DNA of 64,000 bases, taken from Hippasteria phrygiana (lineage: Eukaryota; Echinodermata; Asteroidea; Valvatida; Goniasteridae). The DNA lies in the NCBI GenBank assembly GCA_037893225.1, contig JAZGUH010000530.1, positions 682,001 through 746,000 on the forward strand, read 5' to 3'. The notes beneath the pieces are model-generated. The model made no database searches and was not told the DNA's origin. It was given only the letters and a program-made list of their open reading frames with translations. The translations under genes and the position numbers were made by a program. This document shows positions 36,699 to 48,977 of this stretch, one piece after another (position 1 is the first letter of the stretch; each line of letters starts with the position of its first letter).

Positions 36699-38553
36699 AT
36701 GAAATATCAACCAAATTCAGTAATTTTGACATGTATGGATAGCTTAGATCTGGCGCTACATGTTGCAATTATCGGCGTCTTCTTAGAGTTAAAACTTGTG
36801 GAGAAAATTCAAACCTCGCAATGTTTATTTTCTTTCCGGCCAACATCTGTGTGCATATTACCTTCTATTTATTGCTCCATGCCTGTCAAATTCCCTGGGG
36901 TATGACTTGCTTTACTCATTCATAATTGCATGAAATATCAACCAAATTCAGTAATTTTGACATGTATGGATAGCTTAGATCTGGCGCTACATGTTGCAAT
37001 TATCGGCGGCTTCTTAGAGTTAAAACTTGTGGAGAAAATTCAAACCTCGCAATGTTTATTTTCTTTCCGGCCAACATCTGTGTACATGTTACCGTCTATT
37101 TATTGCTCCATGCATGTCAAATTCCCTGGGGTATGGACTTGCTTTACTCATTCATAATTGCATGAAATATCAACCAAATGCAGTACTTTGGACATGTATG
37201 GATAGCTTAGATCTGGCGCTACATGTTGCAATTATCGGCGGCTTCTTAGAGTTAACACTTGTGGAGAAAATTCAAACCTCGCAATGTTTATTTTCTTTCC
37301 GGCCAACATCTGTGTACATATTACCTTCTATTTATTGCTCCATGCATGTCAAATTCCCTGGGGTATGGACTTGCTTTACTCATTCATAATTGCATGAAAT
37401 ATCAACCAAATTCAGTACTTTGGACATGTATGGATAGCTTAGATCTGGCGCTACATGTTGCAATTATCGGCGGCTTCTTAGAGTTAACACTTGTGCAGAA
37501 AATTCAAACCTCGCAATGTATATTTTCTTTCCGGCCAACATCTGTGTACATGTTACCGTCTATTTATTGCTCCATGCATGTCAAATTCCCTGGGGTATGG
37601 ACTTGCTTTACTCATTCATAATTGCATGAAATATAAACCAAATACAGTAATTTTGACATGTATGGATAGCTTAGATCTGGCGCTACATGTTGCAATCATC
37701 GGCGGCTTCCTAGAGTTAAAACTTGTGGAGAAAATTCAAACCTCGCAATGTTTATTTTCTTTCCGGCCAACATCTGTGAGCATATTACCTTTTATTTATT
37801 GCTTCATGCCTGTCAAATTCCCTGGGGTATGGACTTGCTTTACTCATTCATAATTGCATGAAATATCAACCAAATTCAGTAATTTTGACATGTATGGATA
37901 GCTTAGATCTGGCGCTACATGTTGCAATTATCGGCGGCTTCTTAGAGTTAAAACTTGTGGAGAAAATTCAAACCTCGCAATGTTTATTTTCTTTCCGGCC
38001 AACATCTGTGTACATGTTACCGTCTATGTATTGCTCCATGCATGTCAAATTCCCTGGGGTATGGACTTGCTTTACTCATTCATAATTGCATGAAATATCA
38101 ACCAAATTCAGTAATTTTGACATGTATGGATAGCTTAGATCTGGCGCTACATGTTGCAATTATCGGCGGCTTCTTAGAGTTAACACTTGTGGAGAAAATT
38201 CAAACCTCGCAATGTTTATTTTCTTTCCGGCCAACATCTGTGTACATATTACCGTCTATTTATTGCTCCATGCATGTCAAATTCCCTGGGGTATGGACTT
38301 GCTTTATTCATTCATAATTGCATGAAATATCAACCAAATGCAGTAATTTTGACATGTATGGATAGCTTAGATCTGGCGCTACATGTTGCAATTATCGGCG
38401 GCTTCTTAGAGTTAAAACTTGTGGAGAAAATTCAAACCTCGCAATGTTTATTTTCTTTCCGGCCAACATCTGTGTACATGTTACCGTCTATTTATTGCTC
38501 CATGCATGTCAAATTCCCTGGGGTATGGACTTGCTTTACTCATTCATAATTGC
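36699..38553 (+). repeat. 8-unit HOR, copy 1 (1855 bp)
   Basis: Starts are 36699 E with 80T (ATCGGCGTCTTC), 36930 A, 37162 H, 37394 I with 103C (TTGTGCAGAAA), 37626 J with 215T, 37858 A with 171G (TCTATGTATTGC), 38090 (K front, H-like back, TTTATTC end) and 38322 A with 19G. The three private changes 80T, 103C and 171G each occur once here and once in the next copy and nowhere else, so this is a recent tandem duplication. Confidence 0.9.
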
Positions 38554-40408
38554 ATGAAATATCAACCAAATTCAGTAATTTTGACATGTATGGATAGCTT
38601 AGATCTGGCGCTACATGTTGCAATTATCGGCGTCTTCTTAGAGTTAAAACTTGTGGAGAAAATTCAAACCTCGCAATGTTTATTTTCTTTCCGGCCAACA
38701 TCTGTGTGCATATTACCTTCTATTTATTGCTCCATGCCTGTCAAATTCCCTGGGGTATGACTTGCTTTACTCATTCATAATTGCATGAAATATCAACCAA
38801 ATTCAGTAATTTTGACATGTATGGATAGCTTAGATCTGGCGCTACATGTTGCAATTATCGGCGGCTTCTTAGAGTTAAAACTTGTGGAGAAAATTCAAAC
38901 CTCGCAATGTTTATTTTCTTTCCGGCCAACATCTGTGTACATGTTACCGTCTATTTATTGCTCCATGCATGTCAAATTCCCTGGGGTATGGACTTGCTTT
39001 ACTCATTCATAATTGCATGAAATATCAACCAAATGCAGTACTTTGGACATGTATGGATAGCTTAGATCTGGCGCTACATGTTGCAATTATCGGCGGCTTC
39101 TTAGAGTTAACACTTGTGGAGAAAATTCAAACCTCGCAATGTTTATTTTCTTTCCGGCCAACATCTGTGTACATATTACCTTCTATTTATTGCTCCATGC
39201 ATGTCAAATTCCCTGGGGTATGGACTTGCTTTACTCATTCATAATTGCATGAAATATCAACCAAATTCAGTACTTTGGACATGTATGGATAGCTTAGATC
39301 TGGCGCTACATGTTGCAATTATCGGCGGCTTCTTAGAGTTAACACTTGTGCAGAAAATTCAAACCTCGCAATGTATATTTTCTTTCCGGCCAACATCTGT
39401 GTACATGTTACCGTCTATTTATTGCTCCATGCATGTCAAATTCCCTGGGGTATGGACTTGCTTTACTCATTCATAATTGCATGAAATATAAACCAAATAC
39501 AGTAATTTTGACATGTATGGATAGCTTAGATCTGGCGCTACATGTTGCAATCATCGGCGGCTTCCTAGAGTTAAAACTTGTGGAGAAAATTCAAACCTCG
39601 CAATGTTTATTTTCTTTCCGGCCAACATCTGTGAGCATATTACCTTTTATTTATTGCTTCATGCCTGTCAAATTCCCTGGGGTATGGACTTGCTTTACTC
39701 ATTCATAATTGCATGAAATATCAACCAAATTCAGTAATTTTGACATGTATGGATAGCTTAGATCTGGCGCTACATGTTGCAATTATCGGCGGCTTCTTAG
39801 AGTTAAAACTTGTGGAGAAAATTCAAACCTCGCAATGTTTATTTTCTTTCCGGCCAACATCTGTGTACATGTTACCGTCTATGTATTGCTCCATGCATGT
39901 CAAATTCCCTGGGGTATGGACTTGCTTTACTCATTCATAATTGCATGAAATATCAACCAAATTCAGTAATTTTGACATGTATGGATAGCTTAGATCTGGC
40001 GCTACATGTTGCAATTATCGGCGGCTTCTTAGAGTTAACACTTGTGGAGAAAATTCAAACCTCGCAATGTTTATTTTCTTTCCGGCCAACATCTGTGTAC
40101 ATATTACCGTCTATTTATTGCTCCATGCATGTCAAATTCCCTGGGGTATGGACTTGCTTTATTCATTCATAATTGCATGAAATATCAACCAAATGCAGTA
40201 ATTTTGACATGTATGGATAGCTTAGATCTGGCGCTACATGTTGCAATCATCGGCGGCTTCCTAGAGTTAAAACTTGTGAAGAAAATTCAAACCTCGCAAT
40301 GTTTATTTTCTTTCCGGCCAACATCTGTGTGCATATTACCTTCTATTTATTGCTCCATGCCTGTCAAATTCCCTGGGGTATGGACTTGCTTTACTCATTC
40401 ATAATTGC
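38554..40408 (+). repeat. 8-unit HOR, copy 2 (1855 bp)
   Basis: Starts are 38554 E (80T), 38785 A, 39017 H, 39249 I (103C), 39481 J (215T), 39713 A (171G), 39945 (K/H-like) and 40177. Every start is 1855 bp after its partner. The last unit differs from its partner at 38322: after the shared 19G front it carries 72C and 85C, TTGTGAAGAAA and a C-type back, so the match ends near 40240. Confidence 0.9.
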
Positions 40409-42032
40409 ATGAAATATCAACCAAATTCAGTAATTTTGACATGTATGGATAGCTTAGATCTGGCGCTACATGTTGCAATTATCGGCGGCTTCTTAGAGTT
40501 AAAACTTGTGGAGAAAATTCAAACCTCGCAATGTTTATTTTCTTTCCGGCCAACATCTGTGTACATGTTACCGTCTATTTATTGCTCCATGCATGTCAAA
40601 TTCCCTGGGGTATGGACTTGCTTTACTCATTCATAATTGCATGAAATATAAACCAAACACAGTAATTTTGACATGTATGGATAGCTTAGATCTGGCGCTA
40701 CATGTTGCAATCATCGGCGGCTTCTTAGAGTTAAAACTTGTGGAGAAAATTCAAACCTCGCAATGTTTATTTTCTTTCCGGCCAACATCTGTGTGCGTAT
40801 TACCTTCTATTTATTGCTCCATGCCTGTCAAATTCCCTGGGGTATGGACTTGCTTTACTCATTCATAATTGCATGAAATATCAACCAAATTCAGTAATTT
40901 TGACATGTATGGATAGCTTAGATCTGGCGCTACATGTTGCAATTATCGGCGGCTTCTTAGAGTTAAAACTTGTGGAGAAAATTCAAACCTCGCAATGTTT
41001 ATTTTCTTTCCGGCCAACATCTGTGTACATGTTACCGTCTATTTATTGCTCCATGCATGTCAAATTCCCTGGGGTATGGACTTGCTTTACTCATTCATAA
41101 TTGCATGAAATATAAACCAAATACAGTAATTTTGACATGTATGGATAGCTTAGATCTGGCGCTACATGTTGCAATCATCGGCGGCTTCCTAGAGTTAAAA
41201 CTTGTGGAGAAAATTCAAACCTCGCAATGTTTATTTTCTTTCCGGCCAACATCTGTGTACATGTTACCGTCTATTTATTGCTCCATGCATGTCAAATTCC
41301 CTGGGGTATGGACTTGCTTTATTCATTCATAATTGCATGAAATATCAACCAGATTCAGTAATTTTGACATGTATGGATAGCTTAGATCTGGCGCTACATG
41401 TTGCAATTATCGGCGGCTTCTTAGAGTTAAAACTTGTGGAGAAAATTCAAACCTCGCAATGTTTATTTTCTTTCCGGCCAACATCTGTGTACATGTTACC
41501 GTCTATTTATTGCTCCATGCATGTCAAATTCCCTGGGGTATGGACTTGCTTTACTCATTCATAATTGCATGAAATATCAACCAAATTCAGTACTTTGGAC
41601 ATGTATCGATAGTTTAGATCTGGCGCTACATGTTGCAATTATCGGCGGCTTCTTAGAGTTAAAACTTGTGGAGAAAATTCAAACCTCGCAATGTTTATTT
41701 TCTTTCCGGCCAACATCTGTGTGCATATTACCTTCTATTTATTGCTCCATGCCTGTCAAATTCCCTGGGGTATGGACTTGCTTTACTCATTCATAATTGC
41801 ATGAAATATCAACCAAATTCAGTAATTTTGACATGTATGGATAGCTTAGATCTGGCGCTACATGTTGCAATTATCGGCGGCTTCTTAGAGTTAAAACTTG
41901 TGGAGAAAATTCAAACCTCGCAATGTTTATTTTCTTTCCGGCCAACATCTGTGTACATGTTACCGTCTATTTATTGCTCCATGCATGTCAAATTCCCTGG
42001 GGTATGGACTTGCTTTACTCATTCATAATTGC
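40409..42032 (+). repeat. Units A-V-A-M-B-C-A, distant copy of the left block
   Basis: Starts are 40409 A, 40641 V (J-like front with ACACAG), 40873 A, 41105 M, 41337 B, 41569 C and 41801 A. With D-E-B-F at 42033-42957 this reproduces the unit order of 777-3095, about 40 kb away. Type V (GTGTGCGTATTACC at 40792-40805) is the distinctive shared unit. Confidence 0.85.
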
Positions 42033-43884
42033 ATGAAATATCAACCAAATTCAGTACTTTGGACATGTATGGATAGCTTAGATCTGGCGCTACATGTTGC
42101 AATTATCGGCGGCTTCTTAGAGTTAACATTTGTGGAGAAAATTCAAACCTCGCAATGTTTATTTTCTTCCCGGCCACCATCTGTGTGCAGATTACCTTTT
42201 ATTTATTGCTCCATGCCTGTCAAATTCCCCAGGGTATGACTTGCTTTACTCATTCATAATTGCATGAAATATCAACCAAATTCAGTAATTTTGACATGTA
42301 TGGATAGCTTAGATCTGGCGCTACATGTTGCAATTATCGGCGGCTTCTTAGAGTTAAAACTTGTGGAGAAAATTCAAACCTCGCAATGTTTATTTTCTTT
42401 CCGGCCAACATCTGTGTGCATATTACCTTCTATTTATTGCTCCATGCCTGTCAAATTCCCTGGGGTATGACTTGCTTTACTCATTCATAATTGCATGAAA
42501 TATCAACCAGATTCAGTAATTTTGACATGTATGGATAGCTTAGATCTGGCGCTACATGTTGCAATTATCGGCGGCTTCTTAGAGTTAAAACTTGTGGAGA
42601 AAATTCAAACCTCGCAATGTTTATTTTCTTTCCGGCCAACATCTGTGTACATGTTACCGTCTATTTATTGCTCCATGCATGTCAAATTCCCTGGGGTATG
42701 GACTTGCTTTACTCATTCATAATTGCATGAGATATCAACCAAATTCAGTACTTTGGACATGTATCGATAGCTTAGATCTGGCGCTACATGTTGCAATTAT
42801 CGGCGGCTTCTTAGAGTTAACACTTGTGGAGAAAATTCAAACCTCGCAATGTTTATTTTCTTCCCGGCCACCATCTGTGTGCAGATTACCTTTTATTTAT
42901 TGCTCCATGCCTGTCAAATTCCCTAGGGTATGAATTGCTTTACTCATTCATAATTGCATGAAATATCAACCAAATTCAGTAATTTTGACATGTATGGATA
43001 GCTTAGATCTGGCGCTACATGTTGCAATTATCGGCGGCTTCTTAGAGTTAAAACTTGTGGAGAAAATTCAAACCTCGCAATGTTTATTTTCTTTCCGGCC
43101 AACATCTGTGTGAATATTACCTTCTATTTATTGCTCCATGCCTGTCAAATTCCCTGGGGTATGACTTGCTTTACTCATTCATAATTGCATGAAATATCAA
43201 CCAGATTCAGTAATTTTGACATGTATGGATAGCTTAGATCTGGTGCTACATGTTGCAATTATCGGCGGCTTCTTAGAGTTAAAACTTGTGGAGAAAATTC
43301 AAACCTCGCAATGTTTATTTTCTTTCCGGCCAACATCTGTGTACATGTTACCGTCTATTTATTGCTCCATGCATGTCAAATTCCCTGGGGTATGGACTTG
43401 CTTTACTCATTCATAATTGCATGAAATATCAACCAAATTCAGTACTTTGGACATGTATCGATAGCTTAGATCTGGCGCTACATGTTGCAATTATCGGCGG
43501 CTTCTTAGAGTTAACACTTGTGGAGAAAATTCAAACCTCGCAATGTTTATTTTCTTTCCGGCCAACATCTGTGTGCATATTACCTTCTATTTATTGCTCC
43601 ATGCCTGTCAAATTCCCTGGGGTATGGACTTGCTTTACTCATTCATAATTGCATGAAATATCAACCAAATTCAGTAATTTTGACATGTATGGATAGCTTA
43701 GATCTGGCGCTACATGTTGCAATTATCGGCGGCTTCTTAGAGTTAAAACTTGTGGAGAAAATTCAAACCTCGCAATGTTTATTTTCTTTCCGGCCAACAT
43801 CTGTGTACATGTTACCGTCTATTTATTGCTCCATGCATGTCAAATTCCCTGGGGTATGGACTTGCTTTACTCATTCATAATTGC
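42033..43884 (+). repeat. 8-unit HOR D-E-B-F-E-B-F/C-A, copy 1 (1852 bp)
   Basis: Starts are 42033 D, 42264 E, 42495 B, 42727 F with 5G (CATGAGATATC) and 209A (GTATGAATTGC), 42958 E with 156A (TGTGTGAATATT), 43189 B with 56T (CTGGTGCTAC), 43421 (F front, C back) and 43653 A. 5G, 156A and 56T mark this HOR in three places and are absent elsewhere. 156A turns codon 52 of the unit's frame into TGA. Confidence 0.9.
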
Positions 43885-45504
43885 ATGAAATATCAACCAA
43901 ATTCAGTACTTTGGACATGTATGGATAGCTTAGATCTGGCGCTACATGTTGCAATTATCGGCGGCTTCTTAGAGTTAACATTTGTGGAGAAAATTCAAAC
44001 CTCGCAATGTTTATTTTCTTCCCGGCCACCATCTGTGTGCAGATTACCTTTTATTTATTGCTCCATGCCTGTCAAATTCCCCAGGGTATGACTTGCTTTA
44101 CTCATTCATAATTGCATGAAATATCAACCAAATTCAGTACTTTGGACATGTATCGATAGCTTAGATCTGGCGCTACATGTTGCAATTATCGGCGGCTTCT
44201 TAGAGTTAACACTTGTGGAGAAAATTCAAACCTCGCAATGTTTATTTTCTTCCCGGCCACCATCTGTGTGCAGATTACCTTTTATTTATTGCTCCATGCC
44301 TGTCAAATTCCCCAGGGTATGACTTGCTTTACTCATTCATAATTGCATGAGATATCAACCAAATTCAGTACTTTGGACATGTATCGATAGCTTAGATCTG
44401 GCGCTACATGTTGCAATTATCGGCGGCTTCTTAGAGTTAACACTTGTGGAGAAAATTCAAACCTCGCAATGTTTATTTTCTTCCCGGCCACCATCTGTGT
44501 GCAGATTACCTTTTATTTATTGCTCCATGCCTGTCAAATTCCCTGGGGTATGAATTGCTTTACTCATTCATAATTGCATGAAATATCAACCAAATTCAGT
44601 AATTTTGACATGTATGGATAGCTTAGATCTGGCGCTACATGTTGCAATTATCGGCGGCTTCTTAGAGTTAAAACTTGTGGAGAAAATTCAAACCTCGCAA
44701 TGTTTATTTTCTTTCCGGCCAACATCTGTGTGAATATTACCTTCTATTTATTGCTCCATGCCTGTCAAATTCCCTGGGGTATGACTTGCTTTACTCATTC
44801 ATAATTGCATGAAATATCAACCAGATTCAGTAATTTTGACATGTATGGATAGCTTAGATCTGGTGCTACATGTTGCAATTATCGGCGGCTTCTTAGAGTT
44901 AAAACTTGTGGAGAAAATTCAAACCTCGCAATGTTTATTTTCTTTCCGGCCAACATCTGTGTACATGTTACCGTCTATTTATTGCTCCATGCATGTCAAA
45001 TTCCCTGGGGTATGGACTTGCTTTACTCATTCATAATTGCATGAAATATCAACCAAATTCAGTACTTTGGACATGTATCGATAGCTTAGATCTGGCGCTA
45101 CATGTTGCAATTATCGGCGGCTTCTTAGAGTTAACACTTGTGGAGAAAATTCAAACCTCGCAATGTTTATTTTCTTTCCGGCCAACATCTGTGTGCATAT
45201 TACCTTCTATTTATTGCTCCATGCCTGTCAAATTCCCTGGGGTATGGACTTGCTTTACTCATTCATAATTGCATGAAATATCAACCAAATTCAGTAATTT
45301 TGACATGTATGGATAGCTTAGATCTGGCGCTACATGTTGCAATTATCGGCGGCTTCTTAGAGTTAAAACTTGTGGAGAAAATTCAAACCTCGCAATGTTT
45401 ATTTTCTTTCCGGCCAACATCTGTGTACATGTTACCGTCTATTTATTGCTCCATGCATGTCAAATTCCCTGGGGTATGGACTTGCTTTACTCATTCATAA
45501 TTGC
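43885..45504 (+). repeat. 8-unit HOR, contracted 7-unit copy 2 (1620 bp)
   Basis: Starts are 43885 D, 44116 F with the D-type CCCCAGGG end, 44347 F (5G, 209A), 44578 E (156A), 44809 B (56T), 45041 (F/C) and 45273 A. E and B of copy 1 (463 bp) are replaced by one F-front/D-end unit (231 bp), which gives the 232 bp difference exactly. The F at 44347 also has CCCTGGGG instead of CCCTAGGG. Confidence 0.88.
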
Positions 45505-46892
45505 ATGAAATATCAACCAAATTCAGTACTTTGGACATGTATGGATAGCTTAGATCTGGCGCTACATGTTGCAATTATCGGCGGCTTCTTAGAGTTAACA
45601 TTTGTGGAGAAAATTCAAACCTCGCAATGTTTATTTTCTTCCCGGCCACCATCTGTGTGCAGATTACCTTTTATTTATTGCTCCATGCCTGTCAAATTCC
45701 CCAGGGTATGACTTGCTTTACTCATTCATAATTGCATGAAATATCAACCAAATTCAGTAATTTTGACATGTATGGATAGCTTAGATCTGGCGCTACATGT
45801 TGCAATTATCGGCGGCTTCTTAGAGTTAAAACTTGTGGAGAAAATTCAAACCTCGCAATGTTTATTTTCTTTCCGGCCAACATCTGTGTGCATATTACCT
45901 TCTATTTATTGCTCCATGCCTGTCAAATTCCCTGGGGTATGACTTGCTTTACTCATTCATAATTGCATGAAATATCAACCAGATTCAGTAATTTTGACAT
46001 GTATGGATAGCTTAGATCTGGCGCTACATGTTGCAATTATCGGCGGCTTCTTAGAGTTAAAACTTGTGGAGAAAATTCAAACCTCGCAATGTTTATTTTC
46101 TTTCCGGCCAACATCTGTGTACATGTTACCGTCTATTTATTGCTCCATGCATGTCAAATTCCCTGGGGTATGGACTTGCTTTACTCATTCATAATTGCAT
46201 GAGATATCAACCAAATTCAGTACTTTGGACATGTATCGATAGCTTAGATCTGGCGCTACATGTTGCAATTATCGGCGGCTTCTTAGAGTTAACACTTGTG
46301 GAGAAAATTCAAACCTCGCAATGTTTATTTTCTTCCCGGCCACCATCTGTGTGCAGATTACCTTTTATTTATTGCTCCATGCCTGTCAAATTCCCTAGGG
46401 TATGAATTGCTTTACTCATTCATAATTGCATGAAATATCAACCAAATTCAGTAATTTTGACATGTATGGATAGCTTAGATCTGGCGCTACATGTTGCAAT
46501 TATCGGCGGCTTCTTAGAGTTAAAACTTGTGGAGAAAATTCAAACCTCGCAATGTTTATTTTCTTTCCGGCCAACATCTGTGTGAATATTACCTTCTATT
46601 TATTGCTCCATGCCTGTCAAATTCCCTGGGGTATGACTTGCTTTACTCATTCATAATTGCATGAAATATCAACCAGATTCAGTAATTTTGACATGTATGG
46701 ATAGCTTAGATCTGGTGCTACATGTTGCAATTATCGGCGGCTTCTTAGAGTTAAAACTTGTGGAGAAAATTCAAACCTCGCAATGTTTATTTTCTTTCCG
46801 GCCAACATCTGTGTACATGTTACCGTCTATTTATTGCTCCATGCATGTCAAATTCCCTGGGGTATGGACTTGCTTTACTCATTCATAATTGC
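45505..46892 (+). repeat. 8-unit HOR, copy 3 (first six units)
   Basis: Starts are 45505 D, 45736 E, 45967 B, 46199 F (5G, 209A), 46430 E (156A) and 46661 B (56T). The next unit at 46893 is a full F carrying 209A rather than F/C, and it starts the neighbouring HOR. The two domains therefore meet at this F. Confidence 0.88.
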
Positions 46893-48977
46893 ATGAAATA
46901 TCAACCAAATTCAGTACTTTGGACATGTATCGATAGCTTAGATCTGGCGCTACATGTTGCAATTATCGGCGGCTTCTTAGAGTTAACACTTGTGGAGAAA
47001 ATTCAAACCTCGCAATGTTTATTTTCTTCCCGGCCACCATCTGTGTGCAGATTACCTTTTATTTATTGCTCCATGCCTGTCAAATTCCCTAGGGTATGAA
47101 TTGCTTTACTCATTCATAATTGCATGAAATATCAACCAAATTCAGTAATTTTGACATGTATGGATAGCTTAGATCTGGCGCTACATGTTGCAATTATCGG
47201 CGGCTTCTTAGAGTTAAAACTTGTGGAGAAAATTCAAACCTCGCAATGTTTATTTTCTTTCCGGCCACCATCTGTGTGCATATTACCTTCTATTTATTGC
47301 TCCATGCCTGTCAAATTCCCTGGGGTATGACTTGCTTTACTCATTCATAATTGCATGAAATATCAACCAAATTCAGTAATTTTGACATGTATGGATAGCT
47401 TAGATCTGGCGCTACATGTTGCAATTATCGGCGGCTTCTTAGAGTTAAAACTTGTGGAGAAAATTCAAACCTCGCAATGTTTATTTTCTTTCCGGCCAAC
47501 ATCTGTGTACATGTTACCGTCTATTTATTGCTCCATGCATGTCAAATTCCCTGGGGTATGGACTTGCTTTACTCATTCATAATTGCATGAAATATCAACC
47601 AAATGCAGTACTTTGGACATGTATGGATAGCTTAGATCTGGCGCTACATGTTGCAATTATCGGCGGCTTCTTAGAGTTAACACTTGTGGAGAAAATTCAA
47701 ACCTCGCAATGTTTATTTTCTTTCCGGCCAACATCTGTGTACATATTACCTTCTATTTATTGCTCCATGCATGTCAAATTCCCTGGGGTATGGACTTGCT
47801 TTACTCATTCATAATTGCATGAAATATCAACCAAATTCAGTACTTTGGACATGTATGGATAGCTTAGATCTGGCGCTACATGTTGCAATTATCGGCGGCT
47901 TCTTAGAGTTAACACTTGTGGAGAAAATTCAAACCTCGCAATGTATATTTTCTTTCCGGCCAACATCTGTGTACATGTTACCGTCTATTTATTGCTCCAT
48001 GCATGTCAAATTCCCTGGGGTATGGACTTGCTTTACTCATTCATAATTGCATGAAATATAAACCAAATACAGTAATTTTAACATGTATGGATAGCTTAGA
48101 TCTGGCGCTACATGTTGCAATCATCGGCGGCTTCCTAGAGTTAAAACTTGTGGAGAAAATTCAAACCTCGCAATGTTTATTTTCTTTCCGGCCAACATCT
48201 GTGAGCATATTACCTTTTATTTATTGCTTCATGCCTGTCAAATTCCCTGGGGTATGGACTTGCTCTACTCATTCATAATTGCATGAAATATCAACCAAAT
48301 TCAGTAATTTTGACATGTATGGATAGCTTAGATCTGGCGCTACATGTTGCAATTATCGGCGGCTTCTTAGAGTTAACACTTGTGGAGAAAATTCAAACCT
48401 CGCAATGTTTATTTTCTTCCCGGCCACCATCTGTGTGCAGATTACCTTTTATTTATTGCTCCATGCCTGTCAAATTCCCTAGGGTATGACTTGCTTTACT
48501 CATTCATAATTGCATGAAATATCAACCAAATTCAGTAATTTTGACATGTATGGATAGCTTAGATCTGGCGCTACATGTTGCAATTATCGGCGGCTTCTTA
48601 GAGTTAAAACTTGTGGAGAAAATTCAAACCTCGCAATGTTTATTTTCTTTCCGGCCAACATCTGTGAGCATATTACCTTTTATTTATTGCTTCATGCCTG
48701 TCAAATTCCCTGGGGTATGGACTTGCTCTACTCATTCATAATTGCATGAAATATCAACCAAATTCAGTAATTTTGACATGTATGGATAGCTTAGATCTGG
48801 CGCTACATGTTGCAATTATCGGCGGCTTCTTAGAGTTAACACTTGTGGAGAAAATTCAAACCTCGCAATGTTTATTTTCTTTCCGGCCAACATCTGTGTA
48901 CATGTTACCGTCTATTTATTGCTCCATGCATGTCAAATTCCCTGGGGTATGGACTTGCTTTACTCATTCATAATTGC
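46893..48977 (+). repeat. 9-unit HOR F-G-A-H-I-J-K-L-K/B, copy 1 (2085 bp)
   Basis: Starts are 46893 F (209A), 47124 G, 47355 A, 47587 H, 47819 I, 48051 J, 48283 K, 48514 L and 48746 (K/B chimera). The unit lengths sum to 2085. The order is the second half of the ancestral cycle, closed into a new loop by the K/B chimera, whose B-type end leads back to F. J at 48051 has a singleton TTTTAACATG. Confidence 0.9.
48746..48977 (+). repeat. K/B chimeric unit (first copy)
   Basis: A K-type middle (TTAACACTTG) joins a B/A-type back (CTTTCCGGCCAACATC, GTACATGTTACCG) and the 232 bp end. The switch lies between unit positions 95 and 137. A twin is at 51525-51756. Confidence 0.85.
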
